Below, one piece after another: positions 25,334-32,889 of a stretch of DNA of 64,000 nt (positions are counted from its first letter, which is position 1; every line of letters starts with the position of its first letter). Origin of the DNA: Rhodospirillaceae bacterium (GTDB taxonomy: Bacteria > Pseudomonadota > Alphaproteobacteria > Rhodospirillales > Rhodospirillaceae); the NCBI GenBank assembly GCA_947476695.1, contig CANJRD010000002.1, forward strand, positions 62,001-126,000, given 5' to 3'. The position numbers and the translations under genes were made by a program. Under the pieces are notes generated by a model. That model had not been told where the DNA came from. It ran no database searches and saw nothing but the letters and a program-made list of their open reading frames with translations.

Positions 25334-25464
25334 TAGGGTGCGTCCTTGTTAGGGGCGAAGGTCGCTTTGTAGCGTCCCGGGCGGCGGGAGGCGAACATTT
25401 CTGAGTAGGACGCCGCCAGCCGGCCCGGATAGACTTTGGAACTGCCCGCCAAAGAGGAAGAGAT
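25334..25464. promoter_or_regulatory. Divergent intergenic promoter region
   Basis: This 131-bp spacer separates the starts of the flavoprotein operon (minus) and the SDR-thiolase operon (plus). GAGGAAGAG, 5-13 bp before 25465, is the ribosome site of the SDR gene. Promoters for both directions must lie here, but I cannot point to boxes. Confidence 0.5.
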
Positions 25465-26298
25465 ATGTACGATTTCAAGGGGAAGGTGGCGATTGTCACC
25501 GGTTCGGGACGACCGAAGGGTCTGGGCGAGGCGATGGCGCGCCGGTTCGCGGACGAGGGCGCGGCGGTGGTCATCCATGACCTCGGCCAGGTGAAGGGCG
25601 AGATCGCCCCGGAGCACGGCGTCGGCAAGTCGGCGGAGATGGAAGCCATCGCCAAGTCGATCATCGACGGCGGCGGCAAGGCTGCGACCTTCGCCGGCGA
25701 CATGCTGGTCGAGAAGGACGTCGAGAACCTCGTCCAATTTGCAGTCGAGAAATTCGGCCGGCTCGACTTCTTCGTGAACAATGCCGGCATCGGCTATCTG
25801 TTCGGTCCGCTAATCGACCTGACCCAGGAACACTGGGACGCGGTTCTGGGCGTGAACCTGCGCGGCGCGTTCTTCGGCATCAAGCATGCCGCGCGCCAGA
25901 TGATCAAGCAGGGTGACGGCGGCAGTATCGTCAACATCGCGAGCCAGGCGGCCAAGGGCGGGTCGGCGCGCACGGCTGCCTATACGTCGTCCAAGCACGG
26001 CATGGTCGGGCTGACGCGCGTCGCGGCGACCGAACTCGCCGAACACAAGATCCGCGTCAACGCGCTGTGCCCCAACCATGTCACGACCGGTTTGGGGTCA
26101 TGGCAGAACGACTACATGTCGAAGGCGCGTGGGCTGTCTCTGGACGACTATCTTGCCGACCGCCGCTCCAAGATCCCGCTCGACCGCTTGGGTTTCGTCG
26201 AAGACACCGCCAAGGCTTGCGCCTTCCTCTGCTCCGATCAGGCGTCCTACGTCACCGGCGAGGCGATGAACGTCTCCGGCGGCGAACAGTATCACTAG
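25465..26298 (+). CDS. Short-chain dehydrogenase/reductase (FabG/HSD-like)
   Basis: The product has 277 aa of the classical SDR family. The cofactor loop VTGSGRPKGLGEAMA is near residue 12, NNAGIG near 100, the catalytic serine in NIASQAAKGG near 155, and the Y-x3-K pair in AYTSSKHG near 172. The C-terminal SGGEQYH closes the fold. The loop TGSGRPKGLG has an extra RPK, as in SDRs acting on acyl-CoA or steroid-like substrates. It is the first gene of a five-gene operon; the thiolase gene begins 10 bp downstream, which suggests a beta-oxidation-like pair: 3-hydroxyacyl oxidation, then thiolysis. Confidence 0.93.
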   Translation: MYDFKGKVAIVTGSGRPKGLGEAMARRFADEGAAVVIHDLGQVKGEIAPEHGVGKSAEMEAIAKSIIDGGGKAATFAGDMLVEKDVENLVQFAVEKFGRLDFFVNNAGIGYLFGPLIDLTQEHWDAVLGVNLRGAFFGIKHAARQMIKQGDGGSIVNIASQAAKGGSARTAAYTSSKHGMVGLTRVAATELAEHKIRVNALCPNHVTTGLGSWQNDYMSKARGLSLDDYLADRRSKIPLDRLGFVEDTAKACAFLCSDQASYVTGEAMNVSGGEQYH

Positions 26299-26308
26299 GA
26301 ATTCCGCA

Positions 26309-27574
26309 ATGACGCTCTGGCTGGCCTCGGGACTGCGAACGCCGTTCGCGAAGATCGACACGACGCTGTCCGGCCTGGATGCGATCCAGCTGTCGGTGCC
26401 GGTCGTGCAGGCGATGTGCCGCAAGCTGAAGAACGACCAGCCTGACCTCGTCGTCTGGGGTACGGTCGCACCCTCGCTGCGCTGGAGCAACATCGCCCGC
26501 GAGATCGTGCTCGATGCGGGCATCGGGGCGGAGATCCCATCGTTCAGCGTGGTGATGGCTTGCGCGACCAGCATGGTCGGTGTGTTTTCCGCCGCCGCAC
26601 ATTTGCAAAAAGGCGATGCCTCGCTGGCCTTGGTCGGCGGCGTTGAAAGCATGAGCCGTGTGCAGTTGGGGCTCAGCCAGAAGCTGTCCGACTGGCTGCG
26701 GAAGTTCTTCCAAGCCAAGTCACTGCCCCAGCGCGCGGAGATGTTTTCGCATCTGCCGCTGCGCGACGTGCGGCTGCACATCCCCAGCATCACCAATCGC
26801 ACCACCGGCAAGAGCATGGGCGAGGGCTGCGAGGATATGGCCAAAACCTGGCATATCGCGCGCAAGTCGCAGGACGAGCTCGCGTTGCGAAGCCATCACG
26901 ATTCCATCGCGGGCCAGCGCGACGGTTTCTTCGACGATCTCATCATCCCGGTCGCCGGCATGACGCAGGACAACGTCCCGCGCGCCGATACCTCGCTCGA
27001 GAAGCTCGCCAAGCTGACGCCGGTGTTTGACCGCACCAGCGGGCAGGGCACGTTGAGCGCCGGGAACTCTTCGCCGCTGACGGACGGCGCTTCGTCCATT
27101 TGGCTTGCGACCGACGAGGGGCTTGGGCGCCTTTCTTCGGATACGCCGCGCGTGAAGCTGCTCGATTGGGAGATGGCCGCGGTCGACATGGAACGCGACG
27201 GCCTGCTGATGGCGCCGGCGTGGGCCGTGCCGCGTATGCTGGCGCGCAACAACCTGCGCTACGATTCAATCGCCTTGTGGGAAATACACGAAGCCTTCGC
27301 CGCGCAGGTGCTGTGCCATGTCGCCGCCTTCGAGGATCAGGCTTTCCTGCGTAACCGCGTCGGCGTCACCGCCGATCTCGGCCGCTTCCCCTGGGATCGC
27401 TACAATCCGCACGGCGGCAGCGTCGCCATTGGACATCCGTTTGGTGCGACCGGAAGCCGCATCCTCAGCCAGGCCGTCAAGGAGCTTGCCGCTATGCCGT
27501 CAGGAAGCCTCGCCGTCGTGAGCATCTGTACCGATGGCGGCCTCGGCGCCACCACATTGCTGCAGGTCGCATAA
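26309..27574 (+). CDS. Thiolase (acetyl-CoA acyltransferase family)
   Basis: The product has 421 aa. The nucleophile Cys is in VMACATSMVG near residue 89, the active-site HEAFAA motif near 330, the NPHGGSVAIGHPFGATG block near 370 (with catalytic His), and ICTDGG near 410, which holds the second Cys. SPLTDGASS near 255 is the family block before it. All residues needed for thiolysis or Claisen condensation are seen. It resembles FadI/trifunctional-type thiolases that cleave long or branched 3-ketoacyl-CoAs. The stop TAA overlaps the ATG of the MFS gene (TAATG at 27572-27576), so the two are translationally coupled. Confidence 0.93.
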   Translation: MTLWLASGLRTPFAKIDTTLSGLDAIQLSVPVVQAMCRKLKNDQPDLVVWGTVAPSLRWSNIAREIVLDAGIGAEIPSFSVVMACATSMVGVFSAAAHLQKGDASLALVGGVESMSRVQLGLSQKLSDWLRKFFQAKSLPQRAEMFSHLPLRDVRLHIPSITNRTTGKSMGEGCEDMAKTWHIARKSQDELALRSHHDSIAGQRDGFFDDLIIPVAGMTQDNVPRADTSLEKLAKLTPVFDRTSGQGTLSAGNSSPLTDGASSIWLATDEGLGRLSSDTPRVKLLDWEMAAVDMERDGLLMAPAWAVPRMLARNNLRYDSIALWEIHEAFAAQVLCHVAAFEDQAFLRNRVGVTADLGRFPWDRYNPHGGSVAIGHPFGATGSRILSQAVKELAAMPSGSLAVVSICTDGGLGATTLLQVA

Positions 27575-28884
27575 TGGACGACACAAAACAAAGCCGCGGC
27601 TACGTGTTGGGCCTGTTCCTGGTAATGAACATCCTGGCCTACATTGATCGCCAGTTGCCCGCGATCCTGATGCCGTCGATGCGCGCGGAACTCGGTCTGA
27701 ACGACAGCCAGCTGGCGTTCATTACCGGCGCTGCATTCGCGCTGTTCTACGTCGTGATGTGTATGCCCCTTGGACGCATGGCCGATACCATGCCGCGCAA
27801 GAAGGTGCTGGTGATTTGCGTCGGATTTTGGAGCCTGATGACGGCCCTTACGGGTTTCGCGAAAAGCTTCATGCTGCTGGCCTTCGCGCGTTTCGGCGTC
27901 GGCATCGGTGAGGCCGGCCTCAATCCGGCCGCGCAGTCGATGCTGTCGGACCTCTACGCCGACAAGGGCAAGCGCGGCACGGCTTCGGCGGTGTTCTCGA
28001 TGGGCATCTCCCTCGGTACGCTGATCGCGTTTCTCGGCGGCGGCTTGCTGGACAAATATTTCGGCTGGCGCATGGCGTTCATCGTGCTCGGCGTGCCGGG
28101 CATCCTGATCGCCATCATCGCTCACTTCACGCTGCAGGAACCGAAGCGCGGCATGGCCGACAGCTACGTCGACACCGGCGCGCCGCCCACATTCTTCGAA
28201 ACCATTAAGACGATGTGGGGCATCCGCGTCTGGCGCTACATGATGTTCGGTACCGGGTTCGCGGGCTTGTGCAACACCTGCTCGACCGTCTGGGCGCCGT
28301 CGTACCTTTCGCGCTCGTTCAATCTCACGCCGGCGGAGATCGGCGCTTTCATGTCGCCGGCGATCGGACTGGGCGGCGTGGTTGGCACGTTCTTCGGCGG
28401 CTTCATGGTGGATATCCTGCGTCGGCGCAATCCGCGCTGGGGTGCGTTGCTCCCAATGTTCATGGTTGGCTCCTGCGCTATTCCCATGGTGTTGATCTTC
28501 AGCGCCGACAGCGCGACGGAAGCAATTCTGCTGTTCACCTATCCGCTGCTGATCGTGCCGACTCACCTAGCCTGCTTTTCCGTCACCTCGCAGAGTGTGG
28601 CTCCCTTGCGCATGCGGGGCATGGCGCCGGCGCTGTCGCTGCTTGTGACGGCGGGAATCATCGGTCAGGGCCTGGGCCCCCAAATTATCGGCGGCTTGAG
28701 CGATATGTTCGCGCCCGTGAGGGGCGAGGAATCGTTGCGCTATGCCCTGCTGATCGTTGCGCCTTTGGCGGCCCTGACGTCAGCCTTCTTCTTCTACCTG
28801 GGTAGCCGGCATATCGTGGCCGACGTTGCCGCTGCACAGGCCCGTCAGGGGGTTTCACCCACGACGGCAACAAGCGTACCATAG
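27574..28884 (+). CDS. MFS transporter (spinster-like)
   Basis: The product has 436 aa with 12 predicted helices. NILAYIDRQLPAILMPSM near residue 18 and GRMADTMPRKKVL near 67 match the spinster/sialic acid-like MFS branch, which is common in bacteria that grow on steroids, bile acids and other hydrophobic compounds. ARFGVGIGEAGLNPAAQSML near 105 is its third-helix motif. Because the gene is coupled to a thiolase gene, it probably imports the compound that the operon degrades. The methyltransferase gene follows after 31 bp with its own ribosome site. Confidence 0.88.
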   Translation: MDDTKQSRGYVLGLFLVMNILAYIDRQLPAILMPSMRAELGLNDSQLAFITGAAFALFYVVMCMPLGRMADTMPRKKVLVICVGFWSLMTALTGFAKSFMLLAFARFGVGIGEAGLNPAAQSMLSDLYADKGKRGTASAVFSMGISLGTLIAFLGGGLLDKYFGWRMAFIVLGVPGILIAIIAHFTLQEPKRGMADSYVDTGAPPTFFETIKTMWGIRVWRYMMFGTGFAGLCNTCSTVWAPSYLSRSFNLTPAEIGAFMSPAIGLGGVVGTFFGGFMVDILRRRNPRWGALLPMFMVGSCAIPMVLIFSADSATEAILLFTYPLLIVPTHLACFSVTSQSVAPLRMRGMAPALSLLVTAGIIGQGLGPQIIGGLSDMFAPVRGEESLRYALLIVAPLAALTSAFFFYLGSRHIVADVAAAQARQGVSPTTATSVP

Positions 28885-28915
28885 CGGCTTAGAGCATTTC
28901 TTTACGGAGGTCGCC

Positions 28916-30136
28916 ATGCCTGAAGCCCCGTTGACCCGGCACGACGCCGGGGTGAGCGACATCGACTCCCTCTACCAACCGACGCACGACGAATATGCGC
29001 GCCAGCGCTTGATTGGCGTGATGCGCAATCACGCCTTCCACAAGCTGCGCGACGACGTGTGCACGGAGTACGAAACCAAGGTCGCGCCGGCGCTGAAGGC
29101 GGCGGGCAAGCCTGTGCCGGACGACGGGCATGGCATCGACAGGGTCATGCAGCAAAACGACCTCTACCGCTTCTACTCGACCATTCGCTACAACTCCCAA
29201 GAGATGATGTACCAGTCGGTGCTGAATCCGATTGAGCGCGTCGCGCCCGATATGAACGCGGTCGGGCAGGAGATCGCGGCGCGTCACAATGCGCGCGGCA
29301 CGCTCAAGATCGCGCAAGGATTCGAATTGCCGCGCTATGTGACGGCGATGGACGTTCACCTCGCGCCCGGTTGCTTCCACAGCGAGTACACGACGAACGA
29401 TCTGGTCCAGGGCGCCATGCTGGCGCAGGGCAGCCGCGTCGGCGTGGGCGGCATGGCGCATCGGCGCGAGACCGGTGCGGTCGGGCAGTCGATTGCGCAT
29501 TGGCTGGCGGCGAAGTATCCGGACTTCAAGCCGCGCCGCATCCTCGATATCGGAACACAGTCGGGCAAAAACCTGATTCCCTATGGCGAGATCTATCCGC
29601 AAGCCGAGCTCTACGGCATCGACGTCGCCGCGCCGTGTTTGCGCTTCGGCCATGTGAAGGCTGAGCAGGAGGGCGTCGCCGTCCACTTCAGCCAGCAGAA
29701 TGCCGAGGCGCTCGATTTCGCCGACGGCTATTTCGACCTGGTCGTTTCCAGCTTCTTCTTCCATGAAGTGCCGGTGCCGTCGACCCGGCGCATCCTGCGC
29801 GAATGTTATCGGGTGCTGTCCACGGGCGGCATCATGACGCACATGGAACTGCCGCCGTCGAAACTGGCCTCGCCGATACTGGATTTCATGTGGGATTGGG
29901 ACACGAAGAACAACAACGAGCCGTCCTACGCCGCTTTCCGCGCGATGGACCCGACCGTACTTTGTGTGGAAGCGGGCTTCACCGCCGATGCGATGATCGA
30001 GACCACGGTTCCGAACTGGTCCAGTTACACACCTGAGCAGAACGCGAAGTTCTATCGCGGCGAGGCGCAAGTGCCCCGTCATGGCCGCGGTGGTTGGTTT
30101 ATCTTTGGTGCGCGGAAGATGATTGCTCCGACATGA
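28916..30136 (+). CDS. SAM-dependent methyltransferase with long N-terminal domain of unknown type
   Basis: The product has 406 aa. The C-terminal half is a class I methyltransferase: motif I ILDIGTQSGKN at residues 209-219, LYGIDVAAP near 232 (acidic residue after strand 2), FDLVVSSFFFHEV near 275 and the late strand ending WFIFGARK. The first 200 residues (with DDVCTEYETKV and FELPRYVTAMDVHLAPG) have no fold I recognise and may bind substrate. GGAGG precedes the ATG at 28916 by 5 bp, so the longer frame from 28826 is not used. The stop overlaps the next start (ATGA, 30133-30136). What it methylates is unknown. Confidence 0.8.
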   Translation: MPEAPLTRHDAGVSDIDSLYQPTHDEYARQRLIGVMRNHAFHKLRDDVCTEYETKVAPALKAAGKPVPDDGHGIDRVMQQNDLYRFYSTIRYNSQEMMYQSVLNPIERVAPDMNAVGQEIAARHNARGTLKIAQGFELPRYVTAMDVHLAPGCFHSEYTTNDLVQGAMLAQGSRVGVGGMAHRRETGAVGQSIAHWLAAKYPDFKPRRILDIGTQSGKNLIPYGEIYPQAELYGIDVAAPCLRFGHVKAEQEGVAVHFSQQNAEALDFADGYFDLVVSSFFFHEVPVPSTRRILRECYRVLSTGGIMTHMELPPSKLASPILDFMWDWDTKNNNEPSYAAFRAMDPTVLCVEAGFTADAMIETTVPNWSSYTPEQNAKFYRGEAQVPRHGRGGWFIFGARKMIAPT

Positions 30137-30912
30137 TTGTACGTCACGACGGCGATAAGTTGATTCTGATCGGGCAGACCGATCACTCGAAATTGGTCGG
30201 TCAGTTCGCGGCCCATTGGGGGAACGACCAGTTCGCGATCCCGAAGCCTTACGAGACCATCGCGCGGGCGGCCACGTTCCACGATTTCGGGTGGCTGCGT
30301 TACGAAACCAATCCCGTGCTGGCCGACAATAACGAGACGCCGGGTTTCCGCAGCATCGCCGCCGATGAGGATCAGCTGAAGTCATTCCAGTGGTGCATCG
30401 ACTGGCTGAGCGATGTCGATCCGTATTCCGGCCTGATTGTCAGTATGCACCGGACCGGCTTGTGGCGGGGGCGCTACAACACCGTCGCGCATCCGACGAT
30501 GAATGCCGCGCGCAGCCTCGCGCCGGGCGTTGAAGAATTCATCGCAACCAATGAAGCGCGCCAAGCCCAGGGCCGCGCCGCGCGCGATGAAGCCGAGGTC
30601 TGGACGAACTATCACCTGATGCAGGTGTGGGACCTGCTCGGGCTCTATTTCTGCTGCCAGGATCCGTATGAGGACTACATCGAGCCGGTGCCGCAGACTT
30701 ACAGCGCCGACGGCAAAGCCGGCGTGAAGATGACGCTGACACCGAAAGACCGCACGACCGTCGCCTTTGATCCGTTCCCGTTCGCGGAGAAGGGGGTCGA
30801 AGTGCAGCTGGCCTGGAAGCGCATTCCGCGCATCAAATTCAAGGATCAGGCCGACTTCCGCCGCGCGTATTTCCAGGCGGAAAACGAGATGACGACCTTC
30901 GCCCTGATTTAG
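30133..30912 (+). CDS. DUF3891 family protein
   Basis: The product has 259 aa. It begins MIVRHDGDKLILIGQTDHSKL, the highly characteristic start of DUF3891 proteins, continues with AATFHDFGW near residue 52 and ends with a mixed beta domain. The His/Asp-rich segments (QTDHSK, FHDFGW, VSMHRTG) look like an HD-type metal site, which fits a hydrolase, but no activity is known. It is translationally coupled to the methyltransferase gene (ATGA) and is the last gene of the operon. I chose the start at 30133 because the domain begins there; an upstream in-frame start at 30094 adds 13 residues from within the methyltransferase gene. Confidence 0.85.
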   Translation: MIVRHDGDKLILIGQTDHSKLVGQFAAHWGNDQFAIPKPYETIARAATFHDFGWLRYETNPVLADNNETPGFRSIAADEDQLKSFQWCIDWLSDVDPYSGLIVSMHRTGLWRGRYNTVAHPTMNAARSLAPGVEEFIATNEARQAQGRAARDEAEVWTNYHLMQVWDLLGLYFCCQDPYEDYIEPVPQTYSADGKAGVKMTLTPKDRTTVAFDPFPFAEKGVEVQLAWKRIPRIKFKDQADFRRAYFQAENEMTTFALI

Positions 30913-30941
30913 GCTGGCGGCAGCTATCCCGGCATCTGCCG

Positions 30942-30960
30942 CGTGGGTAAAAAACCCACG
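30942..30960. repeat. Perfect stem-loop after the operon
   Basis: A 7-bp inverted repeat (30942-30948 with 30954-30960) has a 5-nt A loop and lies between the DUF3891 stop and the next gene. No T-run follows, so it may be a weak or Rho-assisted terminator or a leader hairpin. Confidence 0.55.
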
Positions 30961-30983
30961 TATGCGGACAGGAAGGAACCAAG

Positions 30984-31847
30984 ATGCACAAGCTGGGACG
31001 AGGCGTCGCCGCGATTGCCCTGATGGCGATGAGCGTGAGCTGGACCGCGATGGCGGCCACCACCGTAACGACCACGGGTGTGACTACGTTACCGGCCCTG
31101 AATAGTCGCGGCGCGGGCCCGGGCTTCGCGCCCGGTGAACCGGCGCCGGGCGGGCGCGGCGGTTTCGGCATTGCGACCTTCATCGCCGGCCTGGGCGGCA
31201 CGACACCCTCAAATTCTCTCCTGCGTTTCGTGAACGAGGATCGTTCGGCCGGCGCCGTCACGCTGACCCTGTACGATGCCGTAACCGGAACGCAGCTCGC
31301 TACCTGGACTAGCGCCTCCATCCCGGCCGGCGCGGGTTTGCAAGTGAGCATGGCGTCGGTGGTTGCCGCCGCGACACCGGCGCTGACATCGGCCCAGCAG
31401 GCGTCGGTGCTGAATGCCTCCGTGGTGGCGGCCTTCCGCGGCGACTACCAACTGCTGTCGATCGCTAATTCGGCGATCGTCAATCAGTCGACCTGCAACA
31501 GTGACTCGCACCTCGGTTATGTCGAAGGGCCGGGGGCCTCGGGAATCTCGGGCGCGGTGCGTCTGACCAATGCGACCACGACGGCCGGCACGATCACCGC
31601 GGACATCTACGACGCGGCGACCGGCACGAAGCTCGGCGCTTGGACGTCGGCCTCCGTGCCGGCACATGCCTCGATCACGGTCACGGCGTCGACTTTGGGT
31701 GCGGCGACTTCGCCGGCCGTCCCGACGACGACTGCGGCTCTTACCATCGTTCCGACCGGCGCGACCGCGCGTTTGCGGATCGAACACTTGGCGGCTGTCA
31801 CAGGACAGACCACGGCGAGTAACCTCTCCGCGGCCTGCCCTCTCTAA
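30984..31847 (+). CDS. Secreted protein with two internal repeats, function unknown
   Basis: The product has 287 aa. Residues 1-24 form a signal peptide (MSVSWTAMAA). Two diverged copies of a beta-rich unit follow: LLRFVNEDRSAGAVTLTLYD followed by AVTGTQLATWTSASIPAG (about residues 79-116), and AVRLTNATTTAGTITADIYD followed by AATGTKLGAWTSASVPAH (about 192-229). The units share N-T/D, YDA-TGT-L--WTSAS-P-- and a terminal hydroxyl-rich strand, as in surface or adhesion repeat proteins. Thr, Ala and Ser dominate. It is monocistronic, with a strong terminator after it. I recognise no family; secretion and beta structure are the firm points. Confidence 0.78.
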   Translation: MHKLGRGVAAIALMAMSVSWTAMAATTVTTTGVTTLPALNSRGAGPGFAPGEPAPGGRGGFGIATFIAGLGGTTPSNSLLRFVNEDRSAGAVTLTLYDAVTGTQLATWTSASIPAGAGLQVSMASVVAAATPALTSAQQASVLNASVVAAFRGDYQLLSIANSAIVNQSTCNSDSHLGYVEGPGASGISGAVRLTNATTTAGTITADIYDAATGTKLGAWTSASVPAHASITVTASTLGAATSPAVPTTTAALTIVPTGATARLRIEHLAAVTGQTTASNLSAACPL

Positions 31848-31870
31848 AAACCTGTCCTACAACAGCTGTC

Positions 31871-31913
31871 GAAAGCGCGCGTCCAGCCCCTCTGGCGCGC
31901 GCTTTCACTTTTT
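31871..31913 (+). terminator. Terminator after the secreted repeat protein gene
   Basis: An 11-bp stem (31871-31881 with 31896-31906), lengthened by a CCAG/CTGG pair at its top, is followed by a CTTTTT run (31908-31913). It starts 24 bp after the stop. Confidence 0.9.
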
Positions 31914-31996
31914 GCGGCCCGGAATTAAAACAGCAAGATCGGTCGAGCGCGTTATGCCGCCTGTGCTTAGCTTGTGCTGCCACGGAGAGGGGAACG

Positions 31997-32878
31997 ATGA
32001 CGGCGGCGCTTCAAAACTACCATGCCCGGATGCAGCGGGTGCTCGAGCACATCGACCGGCATCTGGATGAAGATCTGGACCTCGACGCGCTGAGCAGCGT
32101 CGCCGCCTATTCCAAGTATCATTTCTACCGGCAGTTCATGGCGACCTTTGGATTGTCCGTGCATCGCTATATCCAGCTCGCCCGTATGAAGCGTGCCTCA
32201 TACCGGCTCGCCTATCGGGACACCGAAAGCGTGACGGATATCGCAATGGATGCCGGTTACGACGCGCCCGATGCCTTCGCGCGCGCCTTTCGGCAGCGAT
32301 TCGGACAATCGCCGTCGTCGTTCCGGAAATCTCCCGACTGGGAACCGTGGCAAGCCGCCTTCGGGCCTCTCGACAACGCCAGGAGCATGCTCATGCCGAA
32401 ATCTTTCACCGCCGCCGACGTGATGATTCGCGATGTGCCGTCCACGCGGGTGGCGATCATGGAGCATCGGGGCGACCCGGCGACCCTCGGCGCCACTATC
32501 CAGCGGTTCATCGCGTGGCGCAAAGCCTCCGGCCTGCCCCCCAAGATCAGCCCGACTTTCAATGTCTGGCGGTCCGAGCGGCACCCTGCGTCGTCTGCCG
32601 ACTACAGCAACGATCTGTGCGTTGGGACCGATCAGCCGATCGAAGCACGTGGCGAGGCGATCAAAGTCGGCGAAATCCCGGGCGGTCGCTGCGCGGTGCT
32701 ACGTGTTGTTGGCAACACCGACAATCTGGAGCCCGCCGCGCTCTACCTCTATCGCGACTGGCTTCCGGCCAGCGGCGAGGAAACGCGCGACTTCCCGCTG
32801 TATTGCCAGCGGCTGAGCTTCTTCCCCGAAGTCCCAGAGCACGAAGCGGTCGCGGAAGTATTCTTGCCCCTGAAATAG
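31997..32878 (+). CDS. AraC-family regulator with GyrI-like effector domain
   Basis: The product has 293 aa. The N-terminal 110 residues hold two helix-turn-helix units (DLDALSSVAAYSKYHFYRQF and VTDIAMDAGYDAPDAFARAF), the AraC/XylS DNA-binding pair. Residues about 140-290 form a GyrI-like/Rob-type small-molecule domain (VPSTRVAIMEHRGDPATLGA at its start, RLSFFPEVPEHEAVAEVFLPL at its end). The order HTH then effector domain matches Rob/SoxS-like regulators of drug and stress responses; the N-terminal GyrI part often binds drugs. The RND efflux operon 6 kb away is a possible target, but this is inference. It converges on tamB with 11 bp between the stops. Confidence 0.9.
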   Translation: MTAALQNYHARMQRVLEHIDRHLDEDLDLDALSSVAAYSKYHFYRQFMATFGLSVHRYIQLARMKRASYRLAYRDTESVTDIAMDAGYDAPDAFARAFRQRFGQSPSSFRKSPDWEPWQAAFGPLDNARSMLMPKSFTAADVMIRDVPSTRVAIMEHRGDPATLGATIQRFIAWRKASGLPPKISPTFNVWRSERHPASSADYSNDLCVGTDQPIEARGEAIKVGEIPGGRCAVLRVVGNTDNLEPAALYLYRDWLPASGEETRDFPLYCQRLSFFPEVPEHEAVAEVFLPLK

Positions 32879-32889
32879 CCCGTAGGCGC

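Noticed and set aside
30942..30960. Rho-independent terminator after the DUF3891 gene
   Set aside because: The stem is perfect but short and has no following T-run; listed as an inverted repeat only.
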